Below the pieces are notes generated by a model. It was not told the origin of the DNA. It worked only from the letters and a program-made list of their open reading frames with translations, and searched no databases. A program made the translations under genes and the position numbers. From a virus, in IMG/VR virus record IMGVR_UViG_3300025308_000017, positions 1 through 30,630 of that record: 30,630 nucleotides of DNA; one strand, written 5' to 3'. This document shows positions 1 to 6,685 of this stretch, piece by piece (positions within the stretch are counted from its first letter, which is position 1; each line of letters begins with the position of its first letter).

Positions 1-2
1 GT

Positions 3-380
3 CTAGTATGAAAAAGGTGTAGACTTTTCCACCCCCCTACCCCATCCACCATCATCGGTTGCTGTTTTTTTCGAGTGGTGGGCATGGCAGCGAGAGTGAA
101 GGTATTCGTCTGCGTCGGGATCGGGGACGCCACGAGCGACCAGGATACGGCGGGATGGGACGTGGTCCACGTCGGTGGCGGGGGCACCGCAATCCTCGCA
201 GTAGGGGTGGGCGGCCAGGAACGCTGCACGGATGCGCTGCCAGCGCGCCCCGTAGCCGCGGCTGGCCGCGGTGGGACGGGTATCCCGCGGGCGTACAGAG
301 ACAGGGCGCGGGCCGTGAATGGTGCAGTTGATGCGGCCACACAGCGGGACCCAGCAGACGCGGGCAATCTTGTTAGCCAT
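3..380 (-). CDS. HNH endonuclease, phage packaging-associated type
   Basis: This encodes a 125-residue HNH nuclease. A Cys pair at residues 61 and 64 (CEDCG) is followed by D72-H73 in the VDHV motif and a closing CH..HH cluster near 98-102, which is the zinc and metal-binding core of small phage HNH proteins. Family members usually lie beside small terminase and help cleave DNA during packaging. An extra Cys-rich stretch (residues 9-19) precedes the nuclease domain. I chose the ATG at 380 because an AAGGA sits just upstream; in-frame ATGs at 386 and 407 are alternatives. It overlaps the end of the upstream zinc-ribbon gene by 8 bases, so it is the last visible gene of the early operon. Terminase genes would be expected next, off the left edge. 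Confidence 0.85.
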   Translation of the reverse strand: MANKIARVCWVPLCGRINCTIHGPRPVSVRPRDTRPTAASRGYGARWQRIRAAFLAAHPYCEDCGAPATDVDHVPSRRILVARGVPDPDADEYLHSRCHAHHSKKTATDDGGWGRGVEKSTPFSY

Positions 381-597
381 GATCATCCTTCGAGAATTGA
401 ATGACATCTCTCAATTGGTTATCGCTGGTTTCCCAATAAAACGGTTTGCCGCATTGTGCGCAGCAGCCGCGCAATAAGCGCCAGATACCTCCACTGGCAT
501 GGAATAGTGGCATTCCTTTGATTGTCACCAGTTCGCCAAGGACGTTCCCGCAGGCGGGACAGGTGACAGGTTCGGGTGCGGTAATGGGTGCAGTCAT
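373..597 (-). CDS. Small two-CxxC zinc-ribbon protein
   Basis: This 74-residue protein has CPACG near residue 13 and CAQCG near residue 47. The spacing fits one zinc ribbon with roughly 30 residues between knuckles. It starts inside the stop of the upstream gene (ATGA overlap at 594-597) and runs 8 bases into the HNH gene, so all three are probably translationally coupled. A nucleic-acid-binding or accessory role is likely, but I recognise no named family. Confidence 0.7.
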   Translation of the reverse strand: MTAPITAPEPVTCPACGNVLGELVTIKGMPLFHASGGIWRLLRGCCAQCGKPFYWETSDNQLRDVIQFSKDDHG

Positions 598-1007
598 ACT
601 GTTTCACTCTCGGCTGGTTCAGTGGAGGAATCCTGCCAGTAGTCTTCTATCTCGGTGTAGTTCTGGTTGATCATGACGGCATCACCGAAGCTGCTGAACG
701 GGCCATCGTCGGAGCGGAGCACGGCCAGGTAGCGCTTGGTGGTGACTGGTGAGAGTTTCAAGAGACGGGCACCTTTGTTGATCAGCAAGGATGCGCTGAT
801 GGTGGGATGGCTCTCCAGTTCACGCCGGATGTATTCCTGGAATTCAAGCTGCGCCCAATAGCTGAATGCAACTTTGTCGTTTTGCCTAGCTTCTTCCATG
901 CGTGCCAGGCTCTTCCTGGTTCCAAGCCCTTGCCGCTCGGCTTCTTTTTTTAGGAGTTTGTTTACGCGTTCACATTCTCGCAGTAATTCATAATTTGGCC
1001 TTGTCAT
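594..1007 (-). CDS. Hypothetical early protein with possible helix-turn-helix
   Basis: This is a 137-residue protein starting MTRPNYELL. The ATG at 1007 has a GGAG 8 bases upstream, and the longer frame to 1049 lacks such a site. The N-terminal half is highly charged and helical (residues 1-50). A stretch at about 75-100, with LLINKGARLLKLSPVTTKRY, reads like a helix-turn-helix or winged-helix segment. The C-terminus is acidic. It could be a replication or transcription accessory protein, but only DNA binding is hinted at, and weakly. Confidence 0.65.
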   Translation of the reverse strand: MTRPNYELLRECERVNKLLKKEAERQGLGTRKSLARMEEARQNDKVAFSYWAQLEFQEYIRRELESHPTISASLLINKGARLLKLSPVTTKRYLAVLRSDDGPFSSFGDAVMINQNYTEIEDYWQDSSTEPAESETV

Positions 1008-1057
1008 ATTGCCGTCTCCATGTTTGGATGCCTTGACTCTCACACACACTCATACTC

Positions 1058-1456
1058 TTAATTGAGGGATAATTTATTTACTCTTACGCGCTTGCCGCCG
1101 CGGGCATAGACGCGGACCAGATCGGGATGCGGGCTGGCTTTGGCTTCCAGCGTGGCCAGGTTGGCGGCTGCTTCTTTCAGCCAGGCGGGGATGTGGCGCA
1201 CGTATTTGACCCATTGACCACAGGTAACGCAGACGGGCGGGATGTGGAGCGCTTCGCGTTTGGCAACGCCAACCGGGAAAACGCCGTCGAGAATACGTTT
1301 GATGTCGGAGTGCAGGATCGGTTTCCCGTACTCTGCTGCGATTTGGCGGAGTGACTTCCCAGCGTCTTTTTGTGCCCGGATGTGAAAAGATACATCCTGC
1401 TCGGTGTACGCCTTTTGTACAGCCCTTTTATTGCGGTTGAGGGGTATCGTAGACAT
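1058..1456 (-). CDS. Putative DNA-binding regulator
   Basis: This 132-residue protein carries a probable helix-turn-helix at residues 27-55 (DAGKSLRQIAAEYGKP followed by an ILHSDIKRILDG helix). A CVTCG pair near residue 78 and a basic C-terminus follow. That layout resembles small phage regulators that scan for conserved operators. The ATG at 1456 has AGGG 9 bases upstream; a TTG at 1465 overlaps the stop of the preceding gene and is less likely. It belongs to the same minus-strand operon as its neighbours. Confidence 0.7.
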   Translation of the reverse strand: MSTIPLNRNKRAVQKAYTEQDVSFHIRAQKDAGKSLRQIAAEYGKPILHSDIKRILDGVFPVGVAKREALHIPPVCVTCGQWVKYVRHIPAWLKEAAANLATLEAKASPHPDLVRVYARGGKRVRVNKLSLN

Positions 1457-1461
1457 GGTTG

Positions 1462-1710
1462 TCAACCCTGTTTTAGGCGGGTTCTGGCGGCTTTCCGCTT
1501 CTGTTCGTGCTGCCGATGCAGGGACTCACATGCCACGCAGTGACGGGCACCCATGACCGGCTTGATGGCTGCCTGCACCGGGAAGTTGCACCCGCAATAC
1601 GCGACCAGGATCAGGCCATCGTAACGCAGGATGCAATGGGTCACGTCGGCAAGCGGGGATGCTTTGAGCCAGTGTCCAATGCACTGTTTCGGCTTAGTGA
1701 CGGTGTCCAT
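1462..1710 (-). CDS. Small Cys-rich hypothetical protein
   Basis: The gene encodes 82 residues with five cysteines and several histidines, including GCNF (near residue 40), a CVACESLHRQH cluster (58-68) and a strongly basic tail. This suggests a single metal-binding module. It overlaps the upstream gene by 17 bases and ends next to the HTH regulator start. No family is recognised. Confidence 0.6.
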   Translation of the reverse strand: MDTVTKPKQCIGHWLKASPLADVTHCILRYDGLILVAYCGCNFPVQAAIKPVMGARHCVACESLHRQHEQKRKAARTRLKQG

Positions 1711-1939
1711 TGCCTTTATCGCCTTTGAGCAGTTCTTTCCCGGCGGCTATACTATCATGCGAGACGCCCTGTTCCCCGTCGGCGCACCAATCGGAGGGGC
1801 GCACCGTGGGCCAGACTGAGACGGTGCCTTGCTGGATCAGGTAGGCTGCCGGCGGATGGCGGCGGCAGACTCCCTGCCCGTCTGGGCTTTTCAAGTTGGG
1901 AGAGTAGAAGATACACATAGTGCAGGAGGCGGGTGTCAT
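1694..1939 (-). CDS. Small protein with four-cysteine CxxC...C...WC motif
   Basis: The 81-residue product has CTMC (residues 6-9), GVCRRHPPAA (about 24-33), WPTV and then SDWCADGE. This C-x2-C-x(n)-C-RRHPP-...-WP...WC pattern is common in short uncharacterised phage and bacterial proteins and suggests a bound metal or Fe-S centre. Its start overlaps the stop of the upstream gene (1936-1939), consistent with coupling. Function is unknown. Confidence 0.65.
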   Translation of the reverse strand: MTPASCTMCIFYSPNLKSPDGQGVCRRHPPAAYLIQQGTVSVWPTVRPSDWCADGEQGVSHDSIAAGKELLKGDKGNGHRH

Positions 1940-2226
1940 TCGGTTTCCCTTTTTAGCGGCAGATTTTCTTTCCAGACCAGTTGAGCGTGACCGCTACCGT
2001 ATTCATCCATCCAGGCGTAGGAGATCAGGTCGGGCAGATTGGTTAGGAAATGTTTCTCTTTGATGGCTTCCAGATCGGGGATGCGCCCGAATTGGGTGAA
2101 TTTCAGCCGGTGCAATCCATTGGGCAGGATGCGGCTCTCGGTCATGTGCAGCGGCCCAACCAATGGATCAAAGTCTTTCAGGGTGGAGGGGATGGGCACG
2201 GCTTTGATGGGGAGTAAATTATTCAT
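1936..2226 (-). CDS. Hypothetical early protein
   Basis: This is a 96-residue protein starting MNNLLPIK. The chosen ATG overlaps the stop of the upstream gene (2219-2226) and follows a purine-rich stretch; an in-frame ATG at 2244 would add six basic residues. There are no Cys clusters or membrane segments. The hydrophobic pattern suggests a small alpha/beta fold with an aromatic C-terminal half. No family is recognised. Confidence 0.6.
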   Translation of the reverse strand: MNNLLPIKAVPIPSTLKDFDPLVGPLHMTESRILPNGLHRLKFTQFGRIPDLEAIKEKHFLTNLPDLISYAWMDEYGSGHAQLVWKENLPLKRETE

Positions 2227-2458
2227 CGTCTTTTTCTTCGGCATCCAATCCTGCCGATGTGGGTATCAGCCCTTTGAGCGGAGGCTGCTGCGGAATGATG
2301 CGCAGTTCCACTTTGCCGTCGTCTTTATCCACATACAGCGCCAGGGCTTCGGCGGCTTCCATGTTTTCATCGTTGATCGCCAGACTGAAAGCAATCTTCA
2401 ACTCACCGGCGGCAATATCCGCCTTGACTGATTTCACTTTGCATTGTGGGAATTCCAT
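2219..2458 (-). CDS. Hypothetical acidic early protein
   Basis: This encodes a 79-residue acidic protein starting MEFPQCKVK. An AGGAG 6 bases upstream of the ATG at 2458 supports this start over the longer frame to 2488. Alternating hydrophobic and charged residues (KSVKADIAAGELKIAFSL, then KVELRIIPQQ) suggest beta strands around an NDENMEAAEAL helix, a fold often seen in small phage proteins of unknown function. It overlaps the next gene by 8 bases. Confidence 0.65.
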   Translation of the reverse strand: MEFPQCKVKSVKADIAAGELKIAFSLAINDENMEAAEALALYVDKDDGKVELRIIPQQPPLKGLIPTSAGLDAEEKDDE

Positions 2459-2491
2459 TCGTCTCTCCTGTTTTCTCTTTCGGGACAATCG

Positions 2492-2740
2492 TCAATTTAC
2501 AAAAACTACGTGAGGACTTGATAGATCGAGCGCACCCCCCAAGTAACGAGCAGCAAGGCGGGAAACTCTTTGATTGAACCATTCTGGATCGTCTATCTTG
2601 ACAGTTAGCGTAGCTGTATCTGAATGCCAGTTTTTGATTGCACTCTCGCTCAACCGCTGGGCATGTGGATTGCTCGGAACATACCTGGCGCATACGATTA
2701 TTTCTTCCACAACCATTTTCCAGGCTTCTTCTATTCCCAT
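2492..2740 (-). CDS. Hypothetical protein, 82 aa
   Basis: This encodes an 82-residue protein with a helical N-terminus (IEEAWKMVVEEIIV) and a C-terminal segment mentioning EWFNQRVSRLAARYLG. A weak purine-rich TAGGG precedes the ATG. It sits in the same strand and spacing as its operon neighbours (33 bases to the next gene after start-site refinement). No family is recognised. Confidence 0.55.
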   Translation of the reverse strand: MGIEEAWKMVVEEIIVCARYVPSNPHAQRLSESAIKNWHSDTATLTVKIDDPEWFNQRVSRLAARYLGGALDLSSPHVVFVN

Positions 2741-2751
2741 GTTTTTAGTCC

Positions 2752-3114
2752 CTACAGTATTCCAGGCTGGGCGGCTTCGCCGAACTGCGACCGGGCGGCG
2801 TTGCGCATGGCCTTTTCGGTTTTCAGCAGATCCATCGCCTTGGGGTGCAGTTCCCGCTGGATGAACTCGTCGAACTCGTCTTTCGTGCCGGCCATGAAGT
2901 AGCCGCCCTGCCTTCCGGGGGCGGAGCAGATGAGCCAGCCTTTTTGCCGCAGGTTGTGAACAGCCTGCCGGACGATGCGCTCGTGGACGCCGGGGAAAGC
3001 GCCCCGCACCCGGCTTACCAGCCGTTGGCGGCCCAGGGATAATTCCCGGCCCTTGACATCTCGCAGCGCCAGGATGACTGTCTTTTCAAGTCCTTCGGGA
3101 ACGGATAGTTTCAT
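2752..3114 (-). CDS. Winged-helix DNA-binding protein
   Basis: The 120-residue product looks like a winged helix. A helical N-terminus (EGLEKTVILALRDVKG) leads to a probable recognition region, and a wing with GWLICSAPGRQGGYF (about 58-72) follows the ERIVRQAVHNLRQK helix. A charged tail with repeated helices follows. A strong AAAGGAG lies 5 bases before the ATG. It is probably an early regulator or an accessory factor for replication. It lies directly downstream of an unusual intergenic segment (3115-3407). Confidence 0.7.
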   Translation of the reverse strand: MKLSVPEGLEKTVILALRDVKGRELSLGRQRLVSRVRGAFPGVHERIVRQAVHNLRQKGWLICSAPGRQGGYFMAGTKDEFDEFIQRELHPKAMDLLKTEKAMRNAARSQFGEAAQPGIL

Positions 3115-3130
3115 GGTTCTCCTTTGGGCG

Positions 3131-3166
3131 GGTCTCGATACGCTGCTTCGCAGCTACTCGACCACC
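3131..3166. repeat. REP-like imperfect palindrome, copy 1
   Basis: GGTCTCGATACGCTGC and GCAGCTACTCGACCACC face each other around a short TTC loop. A diverged second copy with the same ends lies at 25897-25939 between the capsid and protease genes. Both copies read GGTYTCGATACGC...GCTACTCRACCACC on the plus strand. This is an intergenic repetitive extragenic palindrome. Confidence 0.6.
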
Positions 3167-3189
3167 AGCGCCCCTGCGGGCTTCTCCCA

Positions 3190-3218
3190 GGTTGCGCCGG
3201 CGCTTACCCGGCGCAACC
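3190..3218. repeat. Perfect 11-bp hairpin in intergenic region
   Basis: GGTTGCGCCGG and CCGGCGCAACC form an 11-bp perfect stem around a 7-base loop, and flanking CTCCC/GGGAG could extend it. There is no T-tract on either side, so it is not a clear rho-independent terminator. Confidence 0.6.
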
Positions 3219-3240
3219 TTTGGGGAGAGAGAGACAATCT

Positions 3241-3287
3241 GGGCGGGAGCGGTGTGACAGGTGCGTGTCTATCTCCTGCTCCCGCCC
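3241..3287. repeat. 10-bp inverted repeat with 27-base loop
   Basis: GGGCGGGAGC (3241-3250) pairs perfectly with GCTCCCGCCC (3278-3287). Together with the preceding hairpin and the following tRNA-like element it makes this segment unusually structured. Confidence 0.55.
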
Positions 3288-3290
3288 GAT

Positions 3291-3400
3291 CAGGGCTGCC
3301 GGGATTTGAACCCGGGGCAGGCCCGGCCCTTCGACAAGCTCAGGACAAGTACCCGCCGCCAGTTGCCCCGCCTGGTTTACCTCCAGGAAGGGCCAGCCCT
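3291..3400 (-). tRNA. tRNA-like remnant (T-arm and acceptor stem recognisable)
   Basis: On the minus strand a 7-base arm AGGGCTG (from 3400) pairs with CAGCCCT near 3292-3298. A canonical T-arm, CCGGG-TTCAAAT-CCCGG, sits directly before the 3' acceptor arm. The rest does not fold as a normal tRNA: the span is about 110 bases, no clear D-arm or anticodon arm can be assigned, and a 26-base interspersed repeat (3327-3352) lies where the anticodon or variable region should be. It is most likely a tRNA pseudogene or a tRNA-like fragment disrupted by repeat insertion. No amino-acid identity can be given. Confidence 0.3.
3327..3352. repeat. Interspersed repeat CCCTTCGACAAGCTCAGGAC
   Basis: This 26-base segment is closely related to the insert at 18971-18996 (CCTTCGACTTCGCTCAGGAC...). 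The core is itself roughly palindromic. Here it sits inside the tRNA-like element; at the other site it splits a separate palindrome. That pattern suggests a small mobile or repeat-seeded unit. Confidence 0.5.
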
Positions 3401-3407
3401 CGTTTCT

Positions 3408-3791
3408 TTATGGAAGATAGCCTCGGTTGGTTAGATACCGAATGGCGTCTTCGAAGGTTTTGGCTTTGTTTTTGAACATCGTCACCGTGTTGCCGGTTTC
3501 GTCCAGGATCCAGATAAACATCCCCTGGTCGAGTTGGCACATCCAGGCCGAGCGTTGGGTATCGGGGTTGTACATCATCTTGGGACTGATGGTGCCATAA
3601 CCGCTGAAACAGGTTACCGCGGCGGAGATAACATCAGCATGGCGGTCTACTTCATGGGCGTCATTGGCAGGCACGGTTACGGGCGGGAATGTCGTCACGG
3701 TTGACAAGAACATGAAGAGCAATGCGCCGATGGCCAGGAATAACAACAAAATGGGCGCTGGACTGGTTTTGGGGTTGGCTATTGCGTTCAT
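3408..3791 (-). CDS. Membrane-anchored hypothetical protein
   Basis: This 127-residue protein has one N-terminal transmembrane segment (residues about 12-33, ILLLFLAIGALLFMFL). A likely extracytoplasmic domain of about 90 residues follows, with two cysteines that could pair. The ATG at 3791 has a strong AAGGAG upstream. A small membrane protein in a phage early operon may act in host takeover or exclusion, but nothing specific is visible. Confidence 0.7.
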   Translation of the reverse strand: MNAIANPKTSPAPILLLFLAIGALLFMFLSTVTTFPPVTVPANDAHEVDRHADVISAAVTCFSGYGTISPKMMYNPDTQRSAWMCQLDQGMFIWILDETGNTVTMFKNKAKTFEDAIRYLTNRGYLP

Positions 3792-3952
3792 ACTGTTATC
3801 TCCTTTTCTGAACTTTTGTCCCGACCGGATTTTTACCGGTGATTTGCTGCTCGCTTTGAGCCGAGCCGATGGCCTATCCCGGAGGGCGTAGGCAGCCTTT
3901 TGTCATATATGTGCCTTGGCAGTACCAGACACGTGACGAGACACTTTTTTTA
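3792..3952 (-). other. Intergenic leader region with small hairpin
   Basis: This 160-base gap lies upstream of the membrane-anchored gene. ACCGG-ATTTTT-ACCGGT forms a short hairpin about 50 bases before the start codon. No convincing promoter or known riboswitch core was recognised. The segment may simply be an untranslated leader within the operon. Confidence 0.3.
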
Positions 3953-4174
3953 TTATTCCGGCCGGGTCTGCGCACCCTGCCCCTCCAACAGCCGCAGGAT
4001 GATCTCGGCGGCGTTCAAGGCCGATGAAACGCGGCGCAGGCGCTCGGTCTCGGTGAAGGGGCGTTCGTCATCCACCAGCGGTTGTAGTTGATGCACAATG
4101 CGCTGGGCTTCCTCCGCCGACCGGTCACGCGCTTCCTTGGCCACGTTCGGCCAGGGGCGGGGAGCGTCAGTCAT
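3953..4174 (-). CDS. Small helical hypothetical protein
   Basis: The gene encodes 73 residues, almost entirely charged helix (AKEARDRSAEEAQRIVHQLQ, later LRRVSSALNAAEIILRLLE), probably a short coiled coil. Its start overlaps the upstream membrane gene by 8 bases, indicating coupled translation. No family is recognised. Confidence 0.6.
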   Translation of the reverse strand: MTDAPRPWPNVAKEARDRSAEEAQRIVHQLQPLVDDERPFTETERLRRVSSALNAAEIILRLLEGQGAQTRPE

Positions 4175-4469
4175 TGCGCAAATCCTTCTGCTCGTTCGAG
4201 CGGGCGTGTACGTGGCGCAGGATCGAGCCGACGATCATCGGCGTGCCGGTGCAGAAGAAAGCCAGGTAGACCTGCCAGACCGGGACGGCCGGGAAGAACC
4301 AGAACGGAGCGAGCGTGAAGCCCACGCCCAGGGCCACCGCCAGGGCGGTGTAGCCTTCGAGATAGTGCTTGCGTTCCCAACCGGCCACCAGTACGTTGTA
4401 ACCAATTCCCAAGCCGAACAAGGCCAGGTAGAGCAGGGCTAAATAAGGGCTAAATTGCTGCTGGAGCAT
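4167..4469 (-). CDS. Small integral membrane protein
   Basis: The 100-residue protein has three hydrophobic helices at about 8-28, 40-60 and 65-85, and a basic cytoplasmic tail (LRHVHARSNEQKDLRND). A strong AGGAG lies upstream of the ATG. The topology would suit a holin-like or exclusion protein, but its place in the early operon, far from the lysin, argues against a lysis role. Function is unknown. Confidence 0.65.
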   Translation of the reverse strand: MLQQQFSPYLALLYLALFGLGIGYNVLVAGWERKHYLEGYTALAVALGVGFTLAPFWFFPAVPVWQVYLAFFCTGTPMIVGSILRHVHARSNEQKDLRND

Positions 4470-4507
4470 CTTTTCGTTCTCCTATGTGCTATGCTGAAAC
4501 CATGAGA

Positions 4508-4924
4508 TCAAGAAAACTTGCCCGGCTTATGCAAACCTAATATCACCGTGAACAGGCCGCGCTCGCCTTCGAGCAGCAGGGCATCGGCCAGGGCTTTGCC
4601 GGAGACCGGGCGCTGGGTGAAGTGGCGTTTCGGGAAGAGTTCCTCTTCGATGGGGTTCCAGTGCCAGTCACAGAGACGCAGTATCTTCGCCAGGCAGGAG
4701 ACGCAGTAGTAGCCGTTGCCGCCGGCCTGACCGCAGCCGCGCAGGAAGCGCATGGCCCGCCCGGCCGCCTGGTTCTCCCGGCAGACCTGGCACAGGCAGA
4801 CCTTGCGGTTCATCTGCCACGGGTAGACCTTGCCGGCGTTCACGATGATGCGGTCCACGCGCTCGGGGTCGAAGATCGCAGGATGGGATACGTCTTTGAT
4901 GGTCAGGTCAGGATGGTCGGGCAT
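4508..4924 (-). CDS. Cys-rich hypothetical protein
   Basis: This is a 138-residue protein. Its centre carries CLCQVC (about 43-48), then GCGQ, CVSC and LCDWHW, which suggests at least one zinc site, possibly a treble-clef or ribbon. The N-terminus (ESP-like PDHPDLTIKDV) and the C-terminal half are not recognised. It overlaps the upstream gene by 17 bases. It could be a nucleic-acid-binding accessory protein. Confidence 0.6.
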   Translation of the reverse strand: MPDHPDLTIKDVSHPAIFDPERVDRIIVNAGKVYPWQMNRKVCLCQVCRENQAAGRAMRFLRGCGQAGGNGYYCVSCLAKILRLCDWHWNPIEEELFPKRHFTQRPVSGKALADALLLEGERGLFTVILGLHKPGKFS

Positions 4925-5333
4925 GGCTCACAACTCCTGTTTTATGCACCGGGCAGTCCGGGTTGTCGCCGGGGCGCTCGAAGCAGGAGCATAGGATGCC
5001 GGCGAATAAGAGCTTGGCGCTCTCGACGATATGGTCGGCGCTCAGTGCGTATGCTTGTGCTCCAACCATTTCCAAGGCCGCTGCCATTCTCCTGGACTGA
5101 GACGGTTCCGCCAGTTCGTCCTTTTCTTCGCGGATGGGGGGTACCGATTGCCCATAGCGCCATACCGCCTGGCAGAAAACGGTTTCCGGTACAATCCCAT
5201 AACTACCTTTCATGCTGGATGCAAATGGATTGCCGCACAATTCCCATCCATCTTCCAGGTGCGCCGTTACTTCGGCGCTGAGTTCTTCAGGAATATTGCC
5301 ATGCAAAAGTTTGTATTTAAGCGGTAATGTCAT
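4908..5333 (-). CDS. DUF1737-like protein with Cys-rich C-terminus
   Basis: The N-terminal 45 residues (KYKLLHG, then ELSAEVTAHLEDGWELCGNPF) match the pattern of the small DUF1737 domain: a strand, a long helix and a GW.L.G turn. About 95 more residues follow, ending in CSCFERPGDNPDCPVH, a probable metal site. Members of DUF1737 are widespread in phages and bacteria without a known biochemical role. The whole protein is 141 residues. Confidence 0.6.
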   Translation of the reverse strand: MTLPLKYKLLHGNIPEELSAEVTAHLEDGWELCGNPFASSMKGSYGIVPETVFCQAVWRYGQSVPPIREEKDELAEPSQSRRMAAALEMVGAQAYALSADHIVESAKLLFAGILCSCFERPGDNPDCPVHKTGVVSHARPS

Positions 5334-5342
5334 CCCAATCTC

Positions 5343-5828
5343 CTATTCCCGATCCATCGGCGCGAGATCCGCCACTCCGATGAAACTCAAGAAATCTTCT
5401 TCCTGCGGCATGGATAAGGGTTCACCGTTCTGCCAGACTTGCCCATCCCGCACCATGCAGTTTGAGGGGAGCAACCCGCCCCCGGAGCGTTTGGTCACAC
5501 ATTTGCGGGAGAAACTTTCCGGGCCGCTGCGCAAGGTAAAGATCACGCCCCACTGCGCCGGGGGCAGCACAATGAACAGGTCCAGGTTGATGCCGCCCGG
5601 CAGCGTAATCTGCTTGTAGCGCGGGCCGTTCTTGATGAACTTGCAGCCGTCGAAAAGGATGGGCATACTGAACTCGAACAGGTCGTCCTTCGGCATGACG
5701 ACGATCTCGATGTCGCCCACTGCGGGTTTGCTGCGGCGCACGCTCCCGGCGATCTCCGACCGCTGGCAAAATGGGCTCAGCAGGGTAAGGATGTGTTCGG
5801 CGATGTTTCTGGCCTGGGTCAGGTCCAT
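5343..5828 (-). CDS. Family X-type DNA polymerase/nucleotidyltransferase, stand-alone
   Basis: This 161-residue protein is a minimal nucleotidyltransferase. GSVRR (about residues 23-27) is the Gly-Ser nucleotide-binding turn. GDIEIVV supplies two catalytic acidic residues and LDLFIV the third, as in polymerase beta, polymerase X and terminal transferases. TLRSGPESFSRKC and GGLLPSNC resemble the late part of the polymerase X palm domain. There is no helix-hairpin-helix or PHP domain, so it is far shorter than bacterial PolX. The ATG at 5828 has AGGAG 7 bases upstream; the longer frame to 5981 lies inside the next gene. A role in DNA end repair or nucleotide addition is an inference. Confidence 0.75.
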   Translation of the reverse strand: MDLTQARNIAEHILTLLSPFCQRSEIAGSVRRSKPAVGDIEIVVMPKDDLFEFSMPILFDGCKFIKNGPRYKQITLPGGINLDLFIVLPPAQWGVIFTLRSGPESFSRKCVTKRSGGGLLPSNCMVRDGQVWQNGEPLSMPQEEDFLSFIGVADLAPMDRE

Positions 5829-5838
5829 CCCATTGCTC

Positions 5839-6135
5839 CTACGGAACCAGGCATGGACGGATAGCGCCCAACAGCGATTTGGGGCAATTGGTTTGATGGA
5901 TGGCCGCACCCAGCAGAGCCGTGGAACAGGGGTGGATAGCGCCCAAAAGCGGTTCGGCGCACAGGATGACCACCTGCTCAAGCTGGAGCGGCATGGGGGC
6001 CGCTCGCAGGGTATTCGTCACCAGGCTGATGGCCGTGGCGATCACGAGCAGGAACAACAGGCTCGCATAGGCCGCGCTGATCAGGCGGTCGGCATGTTTC
6101 TCGAAAAGGTCTTGGCTTTCATTTCTGGCTTTCAT
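5839..6135 (-). CDS. Small membrane protein with internal repeats
   Basis: This encodes 98 residues: a charged N-terminus, one transmembrane helix (about 21-42, ASLLFLLVIATAISLV), then three degenerate copies of a LLGAIHPC-type unit. At DNA level GGATAGCGCCCAACAGCG (5859) recurs with one change at 5934, so the tail probably arose by internal duplication. A GGAGG lies just before the ATG. Function is unknown. Confidence 0.6.
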   Translation of the reverse strand: MKARNESQDLFEKHADRLISAAYASLLFLLVIATAISLVTNTLRAAPMPLQLEQVVILCAEPLLGAIHPCSTALLGAAIHQTNCPKSLLGAIRPCLVP

Positions 6136-6153
6136 TTTCTCCTCCGGGTAGTG

Positions 6154-6336
6154 CTATAAGATTTTCTTCCCAAAGACGGATGACTTCCAGGAAGTTCGCC
6201 GTCCGCTGCGGGTCGGGACCTTTCGGCTGTTTTCTGTTCTCTGTTCTCCGCTCTCTGGCCGAAGGTTCCACCGCCAGTCCAGGTACTGCAATACCAGGTA
6301 GATCAAGAAAAGTATCAGTCCGGTTTGCCATGTCAT
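6154..6336 (-). CDS. Small single-pass membrane protein
   Basis: This is a 60-residue protein starting MTWQTGLILFLIY. An AAGGAG 6 bases before the ATG at 6336 fixes this start inside a longer frame. One transmembrane helix occupies residues 5-18, and a basic tail includes GEQRTENS, encoded by an AGAGAACAG-rich stretch also seen near 20790. The gene overlaps the LexA-like gene by 4 bases. An alternative frame (6119-6331) covers the same bases but lacks a ribosome site. Confidence 0.55.
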   Translation of the reverse strand: MTWQTGLILFLIYLVLQYLDWRWNLRPESGEQRTENSRKVPTRSGRRTSWKSSVFGKKIL

Positions 6337-6596
6337 TGCGACTCCTTCAAGTTCCAATGTCCGCCGACGATCTCGATCTTTTGGCAATAACGATTGCCGA
6401 GTTTTGGCTCAGGCCGGCGGATCAGCCCGTGCTTTTCCAGTTGTTGCAGATGGAAAAAGACCGTGGTCTTGCCCAGGAAACAGGCATCCCCGATCTCCTG
6501 CATGGTGGGAGCATTGCCATCATGCTGGCGCTTGTAGGCCACGATGAACTCGTAGACGCGCCGGTGGGCCGGAATAATTCGAGCCGAGATGGTCAT
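6333..6596 (-). CDS. LexA-type winged-helix DNA-binding protein without peptidase domain
   Basis: This 87-residue protein matches the N-terminal DNA-binding domain of LexA. VYEFIVAYKRQHDGNAPTMQ leads to EIGDACFLGKTTVFFHLQQL, the helix-turn-helix, and then HGLIRRPE, the wing. The autocatalytic S24 peptidase domain of full LexA (about 200 residues) is absent, so RecA-triggered self-cleavage is not expected. It is translationally coupled to a 30-residue membrane peptide upstream (TGA within ATG). It is likely an early regulator. Confidence 0.75.
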   Translation of the reverse strand: MTISARIIPAHRRVYEFIVAYKRQHDGNAPTMQEIGDACFLGKTTVFFHLQQLEKHGLIRRPEPKLGNRYCQKIEIVGGHWNLKESQ

Positions 6597-6685
6597 TCCT
6601 TGTTCCCTTTCAGAATCCAGACAGCCATCACCGCAATGAGTGCGAGGAGCATGAGACCCGCCGATAATGCGATGATTTCTTTCAT
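6593..6685 (-). CDS. 30-residue membrane peptide
   Basis: This tiny ORF begins MKEIIALSAGLMLLALIAVM and continues with AVWILKGNKE. It is a single transmembrane helix with a basic end. Its ATG overlaps the stop of the upstream regulator (6682-6685) and its TGA overlaps the ATG of the LexA-like gene (6593-6596). This double coupling argues that it is translated despite its size. Confidence 0.6.
   Translation of the reverse strand: MKEIIALSAGLMLLALIAVMAVWILKGNKE

Noticed and set aside
6119-6331. 70-residue frame overlapping the small membrane gene
   Set aside because: It has no ribosome site and is incompatible with the better-supported 6154-6336 membrane ORF.
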